A stretch of 64,000 nt of DNA from Symbiodinium natans (GCA_905221605.1 CAJNDS010002243.1:454501-518500), one strand, 5' to 3'; positions 11,913-22,249 are shown, counted from the first letter of the stretch. Notes: a model not told the origin generated them from the sequence alone. Numbers and translations are program-made.

Positions 11913-11969
11913 GAGAAAGCCCGGAAAGAGAAGGAAGTGGCGGAACGAGTCAAAGCAATGCGGCGACAG
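11913..11969 (+). CDS. Candidate coiled-coil exon
   Basis: Follows CTGTTGCAAG and ends before GTGTCG. It is exactly 19 codons, EKARKEKEVAERVKAMRRQ, strongly charged and helical. A long CCCTAAA/CCCTGAA array sits upstream. Confidence 0.45.
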
Positions 11970-12489
11970 GTGTCGGGGCTTGGGATGTAGCTTTCAGGGC
12001 TTTAGGCTTTGCTTTCTTCCGGCTGGCTCTTAGGACTTTAACCTTTTGGATTTTTGTAGAAACTACAAGAAGGAGCCTAAAAGTTAAACTTTTAATTAGG
12101 AGGCATTCACAATTCACCTTACTAAACCCGAAGGTTTCAGGGTTGTGCAGAGCCACAGATACTCGAATTCCTTTGTTTTAGGAGGCTTGCCGATAAACAA
12201 TGCTTCGGTAGCAATTAGGGCTTCAGGGTTTTGGGGTTTTGTGCGTGCAGGGCTGTTGGGTCCAAGGGTTTCAGGGTTTTGGAAATATAGGGTTGAAACT
12301 TTCGGGTTTAGGCCCTAGGGCTTTGTTGTTTGGGGGCTTAGGCATTCTGAACCCTACTCCCAGACGCCGAAATTCTAAGCCCGAAACTCAACACCCTAAT
12401 CAACGACAGAACCCTAAACACCTTAAAAGGTAATACAACATATTCATAGCAAGAGTACGCATCACAAGTAAATGTGAATATCATGATCT
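11970..12489. other. No gene seen
   Basis: Degenerate telomere-like words and the duplicated TTTTTGTAGAAACTACAAGA segment (12042-12095). Confidence 0.6.
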
Positions 12490-12626
12490 GATACTACGAA
12501 TCACATATATGTATATATACATACAAAATATATAGTATGTACAGAAATACAACTGGATGTACATGTACATACATACATACATATATATATATATACATAT
12601 ATATATATACATATATATACACACAC
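12490..12626. repeat. TA/CA/TG-rich microsatellite
   Basis: Imperfect ATAC/TATA run ending in CACACACAG, which forms the acceptor of the next candidate exon. The opposite-strand frames are Tyr/Ile artefacts. Confidence 0.75.
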
Positions 12627-12628
12627 AG

Positions 12629-12701
12629 GTCGAAGCCGCCGCGGAGGAGAACATGAGACTCCAGCGGGCCAGCTGCTGCAATCTTATGAGACAAAATCTT
12701 G
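12629..12701 (+). CDS. Candidate coiled-coil exon
   Basis: Follows CACACACAG and ends before GTTCCG. Reads VEAAAEENMRLQRASCCNLM and on. The opposite strand is also open, so strand is not certain. Confidence 0.38.
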
Positions 12702-12845
12702 GTTCCGAAGTCGGGTTTAGGGTCTAGGGTTTGGGGTTCAGGGTTTAGGGTTTAGGGTTTAGGGTTTAGGGTTTAGGGTTTAGGGTTTAGGGTTTGCTGG
12801 GTTCAGGTGTTGGGGGGCCTTGGGGAATGGTTTCGGGGGCGCCAG

Positions 12846-12875
12846 GCTGCGTCCGAAAGAGCTTCTGAGGCCAGG
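12846..12875 (+). CDS. Candidate 30-nt exon
   Basis: Follows GGGCGCCAG. Reads AASERASEAR, followed by GTTTAC. Confidence 0.28.
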
Positions 12876-13204
12876 GTTTACTCCAGGTTTAGGGTTTAGG
12901 GTTCAGGGTTCAGGGTTCAGGGTTCAGGGTTCAGGGTTCAGGGTTCAGGGTTTCGGGTTTAGGGTTTAGGGTGTAGCGTTCAGAGCAGCTTGGGGAGAGT
13001 TTCGGGTTGACCCCAAAGCTTATAACTCCTGTTCCCCACGCCGCCTCAAAAAGGTGGCCGGAAAGTTGATAAGACCCTTAAAACCCGCTTTGCGTAGATA
13101 ACCGATAGCCCTAAACCGTAAACCCTCAACCCTAAACCCTATACCCTAAACCCTAACCCTAACCCTAAACCTTATGAACCCCAAATCCAAGCTGAATCCT
13201 GTAG

Positions 13205-13280
13205 AAGTGTTCCATGACAAGAACCATGTACGCTCGAGACTCCCCAAGAGGTGGGCCCTGAGTCTGGAAAGCTGGGGCAG
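13205..13280 (+). CDS. Candidate basic exon
   Basis: Follows TCCTGTAG. Reads KVFHDKNHVRSRLPKRW and on. Two donors are possible, at GTGGGC 13251 and GTTTTG 13281. Confidence 0.32.
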
Positions 13281-13424
13281 GTTTTGGCGAAAGAGTTGAA
13301 GGGGCTACGATTTCAGATTTTTATAGGGCTTTTTGGCTGGGAGGCCTTTAGGGGGGATATTTCGGGTCTTGGGGCTAGGACGGTTAAGGTTTAGGGGTTT
13401 GGGGTTTAGGGTGTTTTTGTTGAC

Positions 13425-13607
13425 ATGGGCGCTGAGACACCGCAGTTCGCACATCAGGCCCAGTTTCTTGGGCGGCTGCGATGTTTTTCGTTTGTTTGGC
13501 ACGCAGTACTTGGCCATGCAAACAAGACACTCTTGAAGCAAGTTAACAGGCATGCCAAACGTCATGAAGAGCCGTATTCTGAACGCTTGCAAGCCCCTGC
13601 ACCATGA
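13425..13607 (+). CDS. Open island, possible terminal exon
   Basis: Open for 60 codons, ending NRHAKRHEEPYSERLQAPAP and a stop. A MITE of family B begins two bases later. The start is unknown. Confidence 0.25.
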   Translation: MGAETPQFAHQAQFLGRLRCFSFVWHAVLGHANKTLLKQVNRHAKRHEEPYSERLQAPAP

Positions 13608-13608
13608 G

Positions 13609-13720
13609 TAGGATGCCCAGTAGTACCCTTATTCCCTTTTTGGGGGGTTTCGGTTCCCTTATAAACCCCTTGAAGCAAAAAAGGGCACCCTTTTTAAGCC
13701 TTGGTTACTGGGCAGCCTAG
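13609..13720. mobile_element. MITE family B, copy 1
   Basis: TAGGATGCCCAGTAGTACCC at the left against GTTACTGGGCAGCCTA at the right, with TTCCCTTATAA and AAAAAAGGGCACCC inside. Nearly the same sequence recurs at 47143-47256. Confidence 0.65.
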
Positions 13721-13734
13721 ATTCCCCCACGCAG

Positions 13735-13813
13735 ATACATTCCGAGACCCAGACTCCGCAATGCATGTCCGTGTTTGAAGAGGTTTTGAGGGCTGCTTGG
13801 AACCAGTGGCGAG
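13735..13813 (+). CDS. Candidate exon
   Basis: Follows CCCCCACGCAG, just after a MITE, and ends before GTCGGC. Reads IHSETQTPQCMSVFEEVL and then RAAWNQWR, well balanced in composition. Confidence 0.43.
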
Positions 13814-13909
13814 GTCGGCTACCTTAACCCCGAAACCCTAAACCCAAAGTGGTTTAGGGTTTAGGGTTTAGGGTTTAGGGTTTAGGGTTTAGGGTTTCTC
13901 TCTCTGTAG

Positions 13910-13973
13910 AGTACCGTAGGAACGAGCAACGATTCGGACTGCCTTTGCCCTGGGGCGCAAAAATTTTGCATGG
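13910..13973 (+). CDS. Candidate exon
   Basis: Follows TCTCTCTCTGTAG (a good acceptor) and ends before GTGCAAG. Reads EYRRNEQRFGLPLPWGAK. Confidence 0.4.
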
Positions 13974-14045
13974 GTGCAAGCCTTTGTGGAGGAGGGGGAG
14001 GGGGGGGGGGTCCCTAAACCCTATACCCAAACCCTAATGCTCCAG

Positions 14046-14089
14046 TTGTATAAAAAGGCGGAAGATTCAAACCTGTTCGCGTGGTCCGC
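14046..14089 (+). CDS. Candidate exon
   Basis: Follows TGCTCCAG. Reads LYKKAEDSNLFAWS. The donor is ambiguous. CCCTAAA precedes and TTTAGGG follows. Confidence 0.3.
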
Positions 14090-14245
14090 GTGTTTTGTGT
14101 TCAGAGGCCCCATACCATGATACCATGCGCCATGCCTCAAGAGGATGCCTCTAGATCGGGTGTAGGCTTTAGGGTTTAGGGTTAAGTTTAGGGTTTAGGG
14201 TTTAGGGTTTAAGGTTTAGGGTTTAGGGTTTAGGGTTTGGACAAG

Positions 14246-14349
14246 ATCATGCTTCTGTCTCACATGGGCAAAAAGCAGCACCCAACACCCAACAGCGCCC
14301 TCACATTTTCAACTTTGGCGGTTGTGGCTTGGGCGCGCTCAACCCATAC
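14246..14349 (+). CDS. Candidate exon
   Basis: Follows TTTGGACAAG and ends before GTAAAC. Open, beginning IMLLSHMGKKQHPTPNS. Confidence 0.3.
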
Positions 14350-14856
14350 GTAAACCCCGGCAAGCCCACACGCCTACGTGCCCTCTGTTTCTTCGGCGCT
14401 CTTCCGAAGGCCTTGATCCTGAGCCCAGGGCGCGCGTACCCAAACCCCCCCCCCCCACCCCAATTCCTTTGAAACTTATCAACACCACAAACCTTATAAG
14501 CCCCACGTCCTATAGAGGTGTTCAGGTAGGGTATAGTTTGCATGGGGTTTCGGGTTTGGCTGTCCGTGTTTTTGAGGCTTGGTCCTGAGCCGAGGGGTTG
14601 CAGCTTTTTGGGTCTACACGGCTTGGGTAACCTGAAACCCATGTGTATTCGCTAAACCCTGACTGAACCTATACCTTGAGGACGTAGCATAGGGTATATG
14701 TCCTCCAACGTTAGGGTTCGTTTCGTGCCCAAGGCAACCCAAAACCCTAAACCCCATAAACCCTATAAATCCTAAACCCTAAACCCGAAACCCTAATTAA
14801 CCCCCACCCCCCTCGTTGGAATAACAATCCCCCCCCCCAAAAAAATGCGCTTTAAG

Positions 14857-14886
14857 GCCATGGAACAAGATTCCAAGGATGCCCGG
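14857..14886 (+). CDS. Candidate 30-nt exon
   Basis: Follows CGCTTTAAG and ends before GTCGCG. Reads AMEQDSKDAR, similar in charge to the other 30-nt candidates. Confidence 0.28.
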
Positions 14887-15212
14887 GTCGCGCCCTTAGG
14901 GTTCAGGGTTCAGGGTTTAGGGTTTAGGGTTTAGGGTTTAGGGTTGAGGGTTTAGGGTTTAGGGTTTAGGGGCTCAGCATGAGTCACCATCAAAGGAGGT
15001 CCTGAACAAGAACCCAGCATTGGTTAGGGTAGGTTCAGGAGTTTGGGGGTATAGGATTGGAGGGAACTTGGGTTGTGTCGAGTTTGAGGGCGTAAAGGTG
15101 CAGAGGGTTTAGACTTTCGCGCCTGAACTGGGACCAACTGGTTCCCTAAACCTAGAATGCGCCCAGATGCGATGATGTTGCCGATTTTGACTGGGTCTTC
15201 CACGACTCATGA

Positions 15213-15475
15213 GTGCACGAGTTTCCTACGGAACGAGAGCTTCCAATCCTAAAAACAGAGGTTGTGCCAGCCATGCGGGTTCTGAGGGTGTGCTGCAAGG
15301 AGGCTGCGCGTTGCCCACCCACTATAGACCCAAACTCCCTAAACCTCAAACCCCCAAACTGTCATTGGACCATTGCCCCAGGGGTCCAGGGGGCTTTCGA
15401 AGGGGCGCCCAGCGCTGTTCTGTCGGGTATGTTCTGGGGCCAAGCAGGCCGGAGTTGGGTTTTGGGGTTTGGCGT
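15213..15475 (+). CDS. Open island of about 88 codons
   Basis: One frame stays open from GTGCACGAG to the TTCAGGG array, with HEFPTERELPILKTEVVP. Internal GT and AG sites mean it may be several exons or one. Confidence 0.28.
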
Positions 15476-15598
15476 TCAGGGTTCAGGGTTCAGGGTTCAG
15501 GGTTCAGGGTTCAGGGTTCAGGGTTCAGGGTTTAGGGTTTAGGGTTTAGGGTTTAGGGTTTAGGGTTTAGGGTCTAGGGTCTAGGGTTTAGGTTTAGG
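15476..15598. repeat. TTCAGGG then TTTAGGG array
   Basis: Eight or more TTCAGGG units pass into TTTAGGG, showing local spread of a point variant. Confidence 0.92.
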
Positions 15599-15599
15599 C

Positions 15600-15692
15600 T
15601 CTTCCACCCTTCTCCAAATGAACTTCGCCGAGGCCCACTTCGACAAGGCCCTGCGAGACCAGGCCTTCAACTGCAAAGCACGGCTTCACCAG
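15600..15692 (+). CDS. Candidate exon, possibly with a start codon
   Basis: Open into CTTCACCAG before GTGCCC. ATG at 15618 begins MNFAEAHFDKALRDQAFN, a tidy 25-codon helical peptide. Confidence 0.42.
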
Positions 15693-15966
15693 GTGCCCAC
15701 CTGACGGGGCTGTGTCCTTTGCGGTTCTTTACTGTAACTTTAGATCTTTAGTCTTCTTGGGTTTAATTATTGGGTTTCTTAATAAGGCAGCTAAAAGTTG
15801 ATGTTTTACTACCCTCCAAAGTGCAGCCAAGTGTCGAGCTCCCGACATCCTACCCGAAACCTGACCTACTAAGGGTTTAGGGTTTAGGGTTCAGGGTTCA
15901 GGGTTCAGGGTTCAGGGGTTCAAGGTTCAGGGTTAAGAATCGCATCTGGCCACAGCACAAAGGCCT

Positions 15967-16404
15967 CTTTAAATAATTATTTTTGCAGATTCGTTGCAAA
16001 TTTTTTGCAGATGTGGGGTTTCGTGATTTTGCAGACGGGGCCCCGGGGCCCCTGGAGCATTGCAGCTTTGGTTGCAGATTTTTTGCAAGCCGGCTTGCAG
16101 ATTTTTTGCAGACGGCCCGGCCAGGCAGAAAAGACACCATTCGGGTTTTGTCAATGGGCTTTCTATTAAATTAACAAGCAAAAACCACCGTTTGCAAGAA
16201 ACATTGCAACAGAATCGCAAAAAACTCGCAACCAATTTCGCAAAAAATCTGCAGCCGAAGTCGCAAAAAACCTGCAACCCAATTTGCAATCCAAAAAACC
16301 GTTCGCAACAAATTTGCAACCCAGCCCACAACAAATCTGCAAGCCAAAAACCAGCCGCAATCCCAGCCCGCAACCCGGGCCGCAAAAAATAATTATTTGG
16401 GCCC
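15967..16404. mobile_element. Foldback element with repeated TTTTTTGCAG
   Basis: Ends AAATAATTATTTTTGC and GCAAAAAATAATTATTT are inverted repeats. The left half repeats TTTTTTGCAGA-like units and the right half repeats their complement (CTGCAAAAAA), so the whole 438 bp can fold. Each left unit looks like a 3' splice site. Confidence 0.68.
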
Positions 16405-16458
16405 CCTGGCTCTGTGGCCATCCACATCTTATAAGTTTAGGGTTAGGGTTTAGGAGAT

Positions 16459-16577
16459 TGTTACCCAGAGGGTCCATTGTAGTACTACTCTGGAATTAGG
16501 GTACCGAAAACAATACGAAACAGGGTTTTGGGGTACTGAATTACAGAATCGCACTACAAATTGTTCCTCTGGGTTAT
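16459..16577. mobile_element. Palindromic MITE-like element
   Basis: Terminal arms TTACCCAGAGG...CATTGTAGT and ACTACAAATTGTTCCTCTGGGTTA. About 23 bp each, with unique sequence between. Confidence 0.55.
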
Positions 16578-17360
16578 CTACTATTTGCCAAGTCTTAAAA
16601 TTTGAGCTTCAGGGAGACTTGAACGGAGTGGTAGGGCATCTTAAAGAGCATTTAGAGCTTAGCCCAGGCTTCATGACTTCCATGGTGTAATCCAGGGCTT
16701 TGCAAATGCTGCAACATGGCCCACAAAGTGATGGGCCCACCCATTCACTTGATTAGATGCATAATTGGATGAAGTAGCTACGATGACTGAGGTTACAGCG
16801 CGCAGCGAAATCTAGCTAGAAGACTAAAAGGTCCTTGACTGTCTGCGAAACCCCAAACCATAACCCCTAACCTTAGATTTTTCGTCCCACACCTGACCTC
16901 CGCGTAGATTGAGGGACCACGGGCAACACTTTGTACTTGTAATTTCAACATAGTTCGTGCATGTGTGTCTGACCAACACTCCTGGCATCCATTGGTTGCT
17001 TTCCTGTCCCTAAACCCTAAGCCCTAAGCCCTAAGCCCTAAGCCCTAAGCCCTAAGCCCTAAGCCCTAAGCCCTAAACCCTAAACCCTAAACCCTAAACC
17101 CTAAACCCTAAACCCTAAACCCTAAACCCTAAACCCTAACTCTAAACCCTAAAACCCCGCCAAAGGCTAAGTTAAGACCCTTAGCCTTGAGCTTGTAAGC
17201 CCAGAAGGGCCCCTCAGCCATCGTCATACTTGGGCAGTCTTGGAATGGTCCCTTGGTTTAACCGCAGGGTTCGGGTTTAGGGTTTAGGGTTTAGGATTGT
17301 GGTGTAGGGTGTAGGGTTTAGGGGTTTTGGGTTTAGGCTAGCTGACGGTTTCGGGGGAAG
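16578..17360. other. Unique 400 bp then CCCTAAG/CCCTAAA array
   Basis: 16590-16990 is unique with no convincing frame. 17008-17067 is CCCTAAG-rich, then CCCTAAA to about 17138. Confidence 0.7.
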
Positions 17361-17597
17361 CTGGCGAAAGAACCGGAAGTCGTGCTTTTGGAGTTTGCAG
17401 GGCCTATCCATCCGAAAGCTCAGAGCGTGAAGCCTACACCCTCACCCCGAAGCAGCCTGAAGCCAAAAGCACTGTCGAAGGCCCAAGCAAAGCCAAAAGC
17501 CAGAATAGCGCAAGAGCCCAAGCAAGCACCTGAAGCCCAAGCAGCGCCTAAAGCCGAAGGCCTAAAGCCAGAGCACTTCAAATTGCACATGCCTTAA
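17361..17597 (+). CDS. Candidate terminal exon with Lys/Ala/Pro-rich tail
   Basis: Follows GGGGGAAG. 78 codons to TAA, beginning LAKEPEVVLLEFAGPIHP and continuing as a Lys-Ala-Pro-Gln repeat-like tail (KAQ, KPKA, KQAPEAQ). The tail resembles histone H1-like or linker sequences in composition only. Confidence 0.4.
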   Translation: MAKEPEVVLLEFAGPIHPKAQSVKPTPSPRSSLKPKALSKAQAKPKARIAQEPKQAPEAQAAPKAEGLKPEHFKLHMP

Positions 17598-17767
17598 ACC
17601 CTAAATCCTAAATTTCAGGCCTAGCGGCACGGGCCGGCCCCCGCCCCCCAAAGCACGAAACCTTGAACCTTGGCACTGTCTTCTCTTTCCCGTGTCTTTG
17701 TCCTCTCCTTCTCTCTGTCTCTCTTTCTCCTGCCTTCGCCCCCCCTCCCTCCCCCCCCCTCCCCCCC

Positions 17768-17805
17768 CGGCGCGCGCGCGCGCGCGCGCCGCGCGCGCGC
17801 GCGCG
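17768..17805. repeat. GC dinucleotide run (possible Z-DNA)
   Basis: Almost pure CG alternation after a long pyrimidine stretch (17680-17767). A Z-DNA-prone tract is a fair inference. Confidence 0.8.
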
Positions 17806-17809
17806 CACC

Positions 17810-18935
17810 CGCATCAGGAGCATCAGTGGGGTTGGTTTGGGGGCCTTAAAAGCATTCTATGCATGCGTTTTGCCTTCGAAAAACCTTCAGAAAACGCTGT
17901 AAACACGTGTTTTTGGGCTTGGGAAGCCTTTTGGGACCCAGGAAAGGGAGCATCATGAGCATCAGCGGCCTCCCCCAGGCCATCCAAAACCCCCTTAAAC
18001 ACGCCGATTGTATGTGCTTGAACGCTTGCGTGCCCACGAAACCCCCAAAAGCAAGACCCCGAATGCCCTTAAGGGCATTCGGGGTCCTGCTGTTCGGGTG
18101 TTTTGTAGGCACGAAGCCGTTCGAGCGCGTAAAATGAGCGATTTTAGGGGCGTTTTTACGTGGACCCACAAAACACTCGGTATTTACGAGGTTTTCTGCT
18201 GTTGGAACACCCCCCCAAACCGAGCATCATGAGCATCAGCTGGGTCTCTGGGCCGTGGGCCCGGACCCCCCCACGAAGCCCAAGAGAAGCGATGGCTCGA
18301 TGATGCGCCCGGACCCCGCGCATCAGCAGCATCAGCAGACCCCCCCCCGGACGTGGGTTTCGATGATGCGCACTTTGGGGGCGGGTCAAGGGCAACAGGG
18401 GTGGGGGTCGGAGGCACGCGTGAAAAACCTCATAAAAACACGGTATTTACGGTGATTTCAGCGTTTTTCAGCGTTTTTTATTGCCTTGGGCCCGCGGGCC
18501 AGGGCTGCTGATGCTCATGATGCTCGCCTGGTTTTGGGCTTCCGGTACCCCCCCCAAACCTTGAAAAACGTGGTTTCGGCCTGGCGCGCGCCCCATGTGA
18601 AAAGCTAGGGCCGATGATGCGCGCCCGTGAGGGTTTAATGGGGTGCTGCGGGTGTTTTGTGGCCTCGGTTTTTCGTAAAAACCCATGGTTTTTACGAGGT
18701 TTTCGTGCTTTTCGCACCACCGCGTGTTGCGTCCCCTTGGATGCCGTTTTGGAGGCCTCCCGAAGGGCCCCGCGCGAATTTGAAGCAATTTTGGGCGGGG
18801 TCGGCGGCTCGGGCGCTCGCCCCTTAAAGCTAGCGCTTTAGTGCGACGCGGGCTCCGCCCTGGACCACGGGCGGCGCGGGGGCCGGATTTAAGAGCCTCC
18901 GGCTCAAGCCGCCGACCCCGCTGGAGCATAGTTGA
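17810..18935. repeat. GC-rich block with GAGCATCATGAGCATCAGC motifs and hairpins
   Basis: Free of telomere-like repeats. The motif GCATCA(T/G)GAGCATCAG recurs near 17813, 17949 and 18225, in part near 18316, and inverted at 18509. A perfect hairpin centres on 18070 (ACCCCGAATGCCCTT / AAGGGCATTCGGGGT), inside longer imperfect arms (about 18016-18126). GTTTTTACGAGGTTTT-like segments also recur. It looks like an inserted element; long minus-strand frames here are compositional. Confidence 0.5.
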
Positions 18936-18965
18936 GAGGTCTAAACCCGCTCGCATGGTTTGAAG

Positions 18966-19049
18966 ATCATCCCAGCCTGCTTGGCAGAGTTCTGTGAAAT
19001 GTTTGGGGGTAGGGGGTCGCACCAGGACAAGCTCAAGCCAAAAAGACAG
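18966..19049 (+). CDS. Candidate exon
   Basis: Follows GTTTGAAG and ends before GTGGGT. Exactly 28 codons, beginning IIPACLAEFCEMFGG and ending DKLKPKRQ. It is in phase with the next candidate (19347). Confidence 0.4.
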
Positions 19050-19054
19050 GTGGG

Positions 19055-19212
19055 TGGGGGTGGGGGGGGGGGGGGGGGGGGGGGTGGGGGGGGTTGGGGG
19101 TGGGGGGGGGGGTGGGGGGGGACGGGGGGAGAGGGGTGGGGGGCGGGAGGGGGCGTCCACGAAAAATTGTGCACCCCCCCCTACCCCCCCCCCCCCCCCC
19201 CCCCCCCCCGCT
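19055..19212. repeat. Long poly-G run facing a poly-C run
   Basis: G-rich (with T) for about 90 bp, then, after a short unique spacer, C-rich for about 30 bp. The two could pair in RNA inside the presumed intron 19050-19346. Confidence 0.8.
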
Positions 19213-19346
19213 TTTGGGGGGGTAAGGAGGGAAACAGAAAGGTTCCTCAAACCCATCCAACACGCCGCGACCCTCAACCCTGAACCCTAACCCTAAACCC
19301 GAAACCCTATACGCCAGCCCCAACTGCTAGCCTGTGCGGGCCGCAG

Positions 19347-19413
19347 GAGGTCAGAGCACGTGCAGCTGCCGAGAGCCAGGCGGACTGCGTCCTGAAAGCC
19401 CTCTCATCTCAGG
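19347..19413 (+). CDS. Candidate helical exon
   Basis: Follows GGGCCGCAG and ends before GTTTAAGG, so the donor is the first unit of the G-strand array. Reads EVRARAAAESQADCVLKAL. Confidence 0.45.
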
Positions 19414-20080
19414 GTTTAAGGTTTAGGGTTTAGGGTTCAGGGTTTACGTTTAGGTTTAGGTTTCAGGGTTCAGGGTTCAGGGTTCAGGGTTCAGGGATCA
19501 GGGTTCATGGTTCAGGGTTCAGGGTTCAGGGTTCGGGTTCAGGGTTCAGGGTTCAGGGTTCGGGTTAATTAGGCTTTAGGCTTTAGGCTTTAGGGTTTCG
19601 GGGTTTAGGGGTTCAGGGGTTTAGGGTTTAGGGTTTAGGATGTAGGGTTTAATGGTCGGTAGCCCTAAGCCCTAAACCCACCATAAACCACAGAGGGGGG
19701 AGGGGGAAACAGCAAAAACCCGAACCCTCAGCCAAACCTTGTCACAACCCTAAACCCTATGGACCCTGTAAATCCTATGCACCCTATCAACCCTATAGAC
19801 CCTAGCAACCCTGAACCCTATAAACCCTATAAACCCTACAAACCCTAGCAACCCTGAACCCTACACGCTAAACGTTAAGTTTAGGGCTTGTTAAACCCTA
19901 ATCCCTAAACCCTAGAGCACTTAGAACCTAAACCCCCTCAAGGGGTTTAGGGGTTCAGGGAGTTGCCACGGAGCGTAGGAATTAGGGTCTATTGGGGAAA
20001 AGGGCGTTCGGGAGTGCAAGGTTTTGGGCTTTTGGCTTGAGGTTTAGGGTTTGGGGTTCTGGGTTTTGGGAGGTTTGGAG
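19414..20080. other. TTCAGGG/TTTAGGG array and scattered CCCTAAA words
   Basis: TTCAGGG dominates 19455-19565. 19735-19920 is CCCTATAAA/CCCTAGCAA-like. No gene seen. Confidence 0.75.
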
Positions 20081-20151
20081 CAGGTGCCGTGCGCTCCAAT
20101 AGCGACCTCCCCTCTTCCGCGAGTGGCGTGGAAGTTCAGGCGCTACGTGAG
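20081..20151 (+). CDS. Candidate exon
   Basis: Follows GGTTTGGAG and ends before GTGTGG. Reads QVPCAPIATSPLPRVAWKF. The frame stays open to 20371 if unspliced. Confidence 0.36.
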
Positions 20152-20565
20152 GTGTGGTCAGGGGCGAAGCCCTAGTGTGGGCCTTGGGCCCGCGGCCTGG
20201 GATGCTGAAGGACTAGAGCTTTCTCAGGCTTTAGAATGCAATGAACTACCTCGACATCGTCAGATCGTGGAATCATGGCTTCTTTGTCCTTACATGACCT
20301 GTTCCACGAGGGTAGCTTGCCACACTGCTTCACGACACACGCAATGTGAATGTTTGCACAGATCGACATAAAACAAAATGTCAACGCTTTGCGCCAGGAG
20401 GTCCTAAACCCTGAAACCCTAAACCCCAAACCCCAAACCCTAAACCCTAAACCCTAAACCCTTTGCAACGCGCTGTCGGTAACACCGCACGTGCGACTGG
20501 TAGCGTCTCTGTAGTCGCTGCACGTGGCATTCCTGCCGCCATGAAGTACCTCCCTTGCTTTACAG

Positions 20566-20610
20566 GCTATGCTCTCTCGCAGAAGTCCCATAAAAACCCA
20601 ACCAGAAAAG
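20566..20610 (+). CDS. Candidate exon with strong acceptor
   Basis: Follows CCCTTGCTTTACAG and ends before GTCACC. Reads YALSQKSHKNPTRK after a split Gly codon. Confidence 0.4.
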
Positions 20611-21119
20611 GTCACCCTAAACCCTAAACCCTAAACCCTAAACCCTAAACCCTAAACCCTGTTCTCGCTGTTGTTGAAGAACCAAAGCCTTGACCCTAAA
20701 CCTTGTAAGCCCTAATCCCTGAACCAAAGCATCCCAGGCACCCCAAGCCCTTAACTTACTGAACCCTAAACCCCAAGCTTCAACCTTAGACCTTGAACCC
20801 TAAATCCTAAACTCTAAACCCTAAACCCGAAACCCCAAGCTTCAACCTTCTAAACCCTAAACCCTAAACCCCACACCCCCAACCCCCAACCCCCAAACCT
20901 CCAACCCCCAAACCCCCAACCCCCAAACCCCAAGCCCCAACCCCCAAACCCCAAGCCCCAAGCCCCAAACCCCAAGCCCTGTAACCTGTAACCCTAAACC
21001 CCAAACCACAAACCCCAAACCCTGTAACCCTAAACCCTAAACCCTAAACCCTAAACCCTAAACCCTAAACCCTAAACCCTAAACCCTAAACCCTAAACCC
21101 TAAACCCTAGACTTGAAAG
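20611..21119. repeat. Degenerate then regular CCCTAAA array
   Basis: CCCCAAA and CCCCCAA variants fill 20870-21000, followed by regular units 21021-21108. Confidence 0.85.
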
Positions 21120-21188
21120 GCTCAGAAGGCCAGGCTCATGGTGCAGCAGGCGCAGGCGCGGCCAGCGATGGCATCTAAGGGCAAATAG
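21120..21188 (+). CDS. Candidate terminal exon
   Basis: Follows TTGAAAG. Reads AQKARLMVQQAQARPAMAS and KGK to TAG. CCCTAAA lies directly upstream and TTTAGGG directly downstream. Confidence 0.4.
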   Translation, partial: AQKARLMVQQAQARPAMASKGK

Positions 21189-22249
21189 AAGAGAGTTTGA
21201 GGTTTAGGGTTTAGGGTTTAGGGTTTAGGGTTTAGGGTTTAGGGTTTAGGGTTTAGGGTTTAGGGTTACAGGGTTTGGGGTTTGTGGTTTGGGGTTTAGG
21301 GTTACAGGTTACAGGGCTTGGGGTTTGGGGTTTGGGGTTTAGAGCTAGAGATTCGGGTTTGGTCTTTTTGGGCTTAGGGTTTCAAACCCCTCTCAGCCCT
21401 AAAGCCCTCAACCAAAAACAAACCCTCCTTCACCCATCCTCACCGGCTGCGAGGTCGAGATTTGGGGGGGGGGTTTGGCATGCAACCGCTCGGCGGGCAG
21501 ACCGGAAATTGGCACCAAGCCCTCAACCCCCCCCCCCCCAAAACCCTAAAAACCCCCCTTAACCTCAACCTTAAGACCTAACACCCCCCTAAACCCTAAG
21601 CCCTAAGCCATAAAACCCCCTAAAACCTAAACCTAAGGGCCCTAACCTAAAACCTAAGCCCTAAGCCCTAAACCCTAAGCCCCCACGCCGAAAACCTGCA
21701 CCCTCTCGGAGGAGCACGTGCGCAAGCTTTCGTGCTGAAGATCCAGGATCCTGAAGGCTGGGTCCTGGGTCCCTGCTTGGGGGTTTTGGGTTTAGGGTTT
21801 AGGGTTTAGGGTTAGGGTTGAGGGTTGAGGGTTTAGGGTTTTAGGGTTTTGAGGAGTTTCGGGTTTAGGGTTCGGGTTTGGGTTTGGGGGTTTTAGGGTT
21901 TTGGGTTTGAGGGGGTTTTAGGGTTTTAGGGTTTTAGGGTTTTAGGGTTTTCGGGTTTTAGGGTTTTAGGGTTTTAGGGTTTTAGGGTTTTAGGGTTTTA
22001 GGGTTTTAGGGTTTTAGGGTTTTAGGGTTTTGGGATTTTAGGATTTTGGGGTTTTGGGATTTTGGGGCTTTGGGGCTTTGAGGTTTCGGCTTTAGGGCTT
22101 TAGGGGTCGAGGTTCTAGTGTTTGGGTTCTAGTGCTTTAGGGGTGCTAGAGTTTAGGGTGCAGGAGCATAGATGACACGTGTTCTAGGTTTGGCTGAGGG
22201 CTCGGGAGCCTACTAGAGCCTGCAGAAGACCAAAATCATGATTCTTTCC
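21189..22249. other. TTTAGGG, mixed, and TTTTAGGG arrays
   Basis: TTTTAGGG dominates 21890-22035. A short island at 21694-21750 (EEHVRKLSC, or another frame to a donor) sits between C- and G-strand arrays but is not resolved. Confidence 0.75.

Noticed and set aside
18468-19323. 269-codon minus-strand frame and Gly/Pro-rich frames
   Set aside because: Driven by high GC and the poly-G/poly-C runs. The + strand exon 18966-19049 explains the unique part better.
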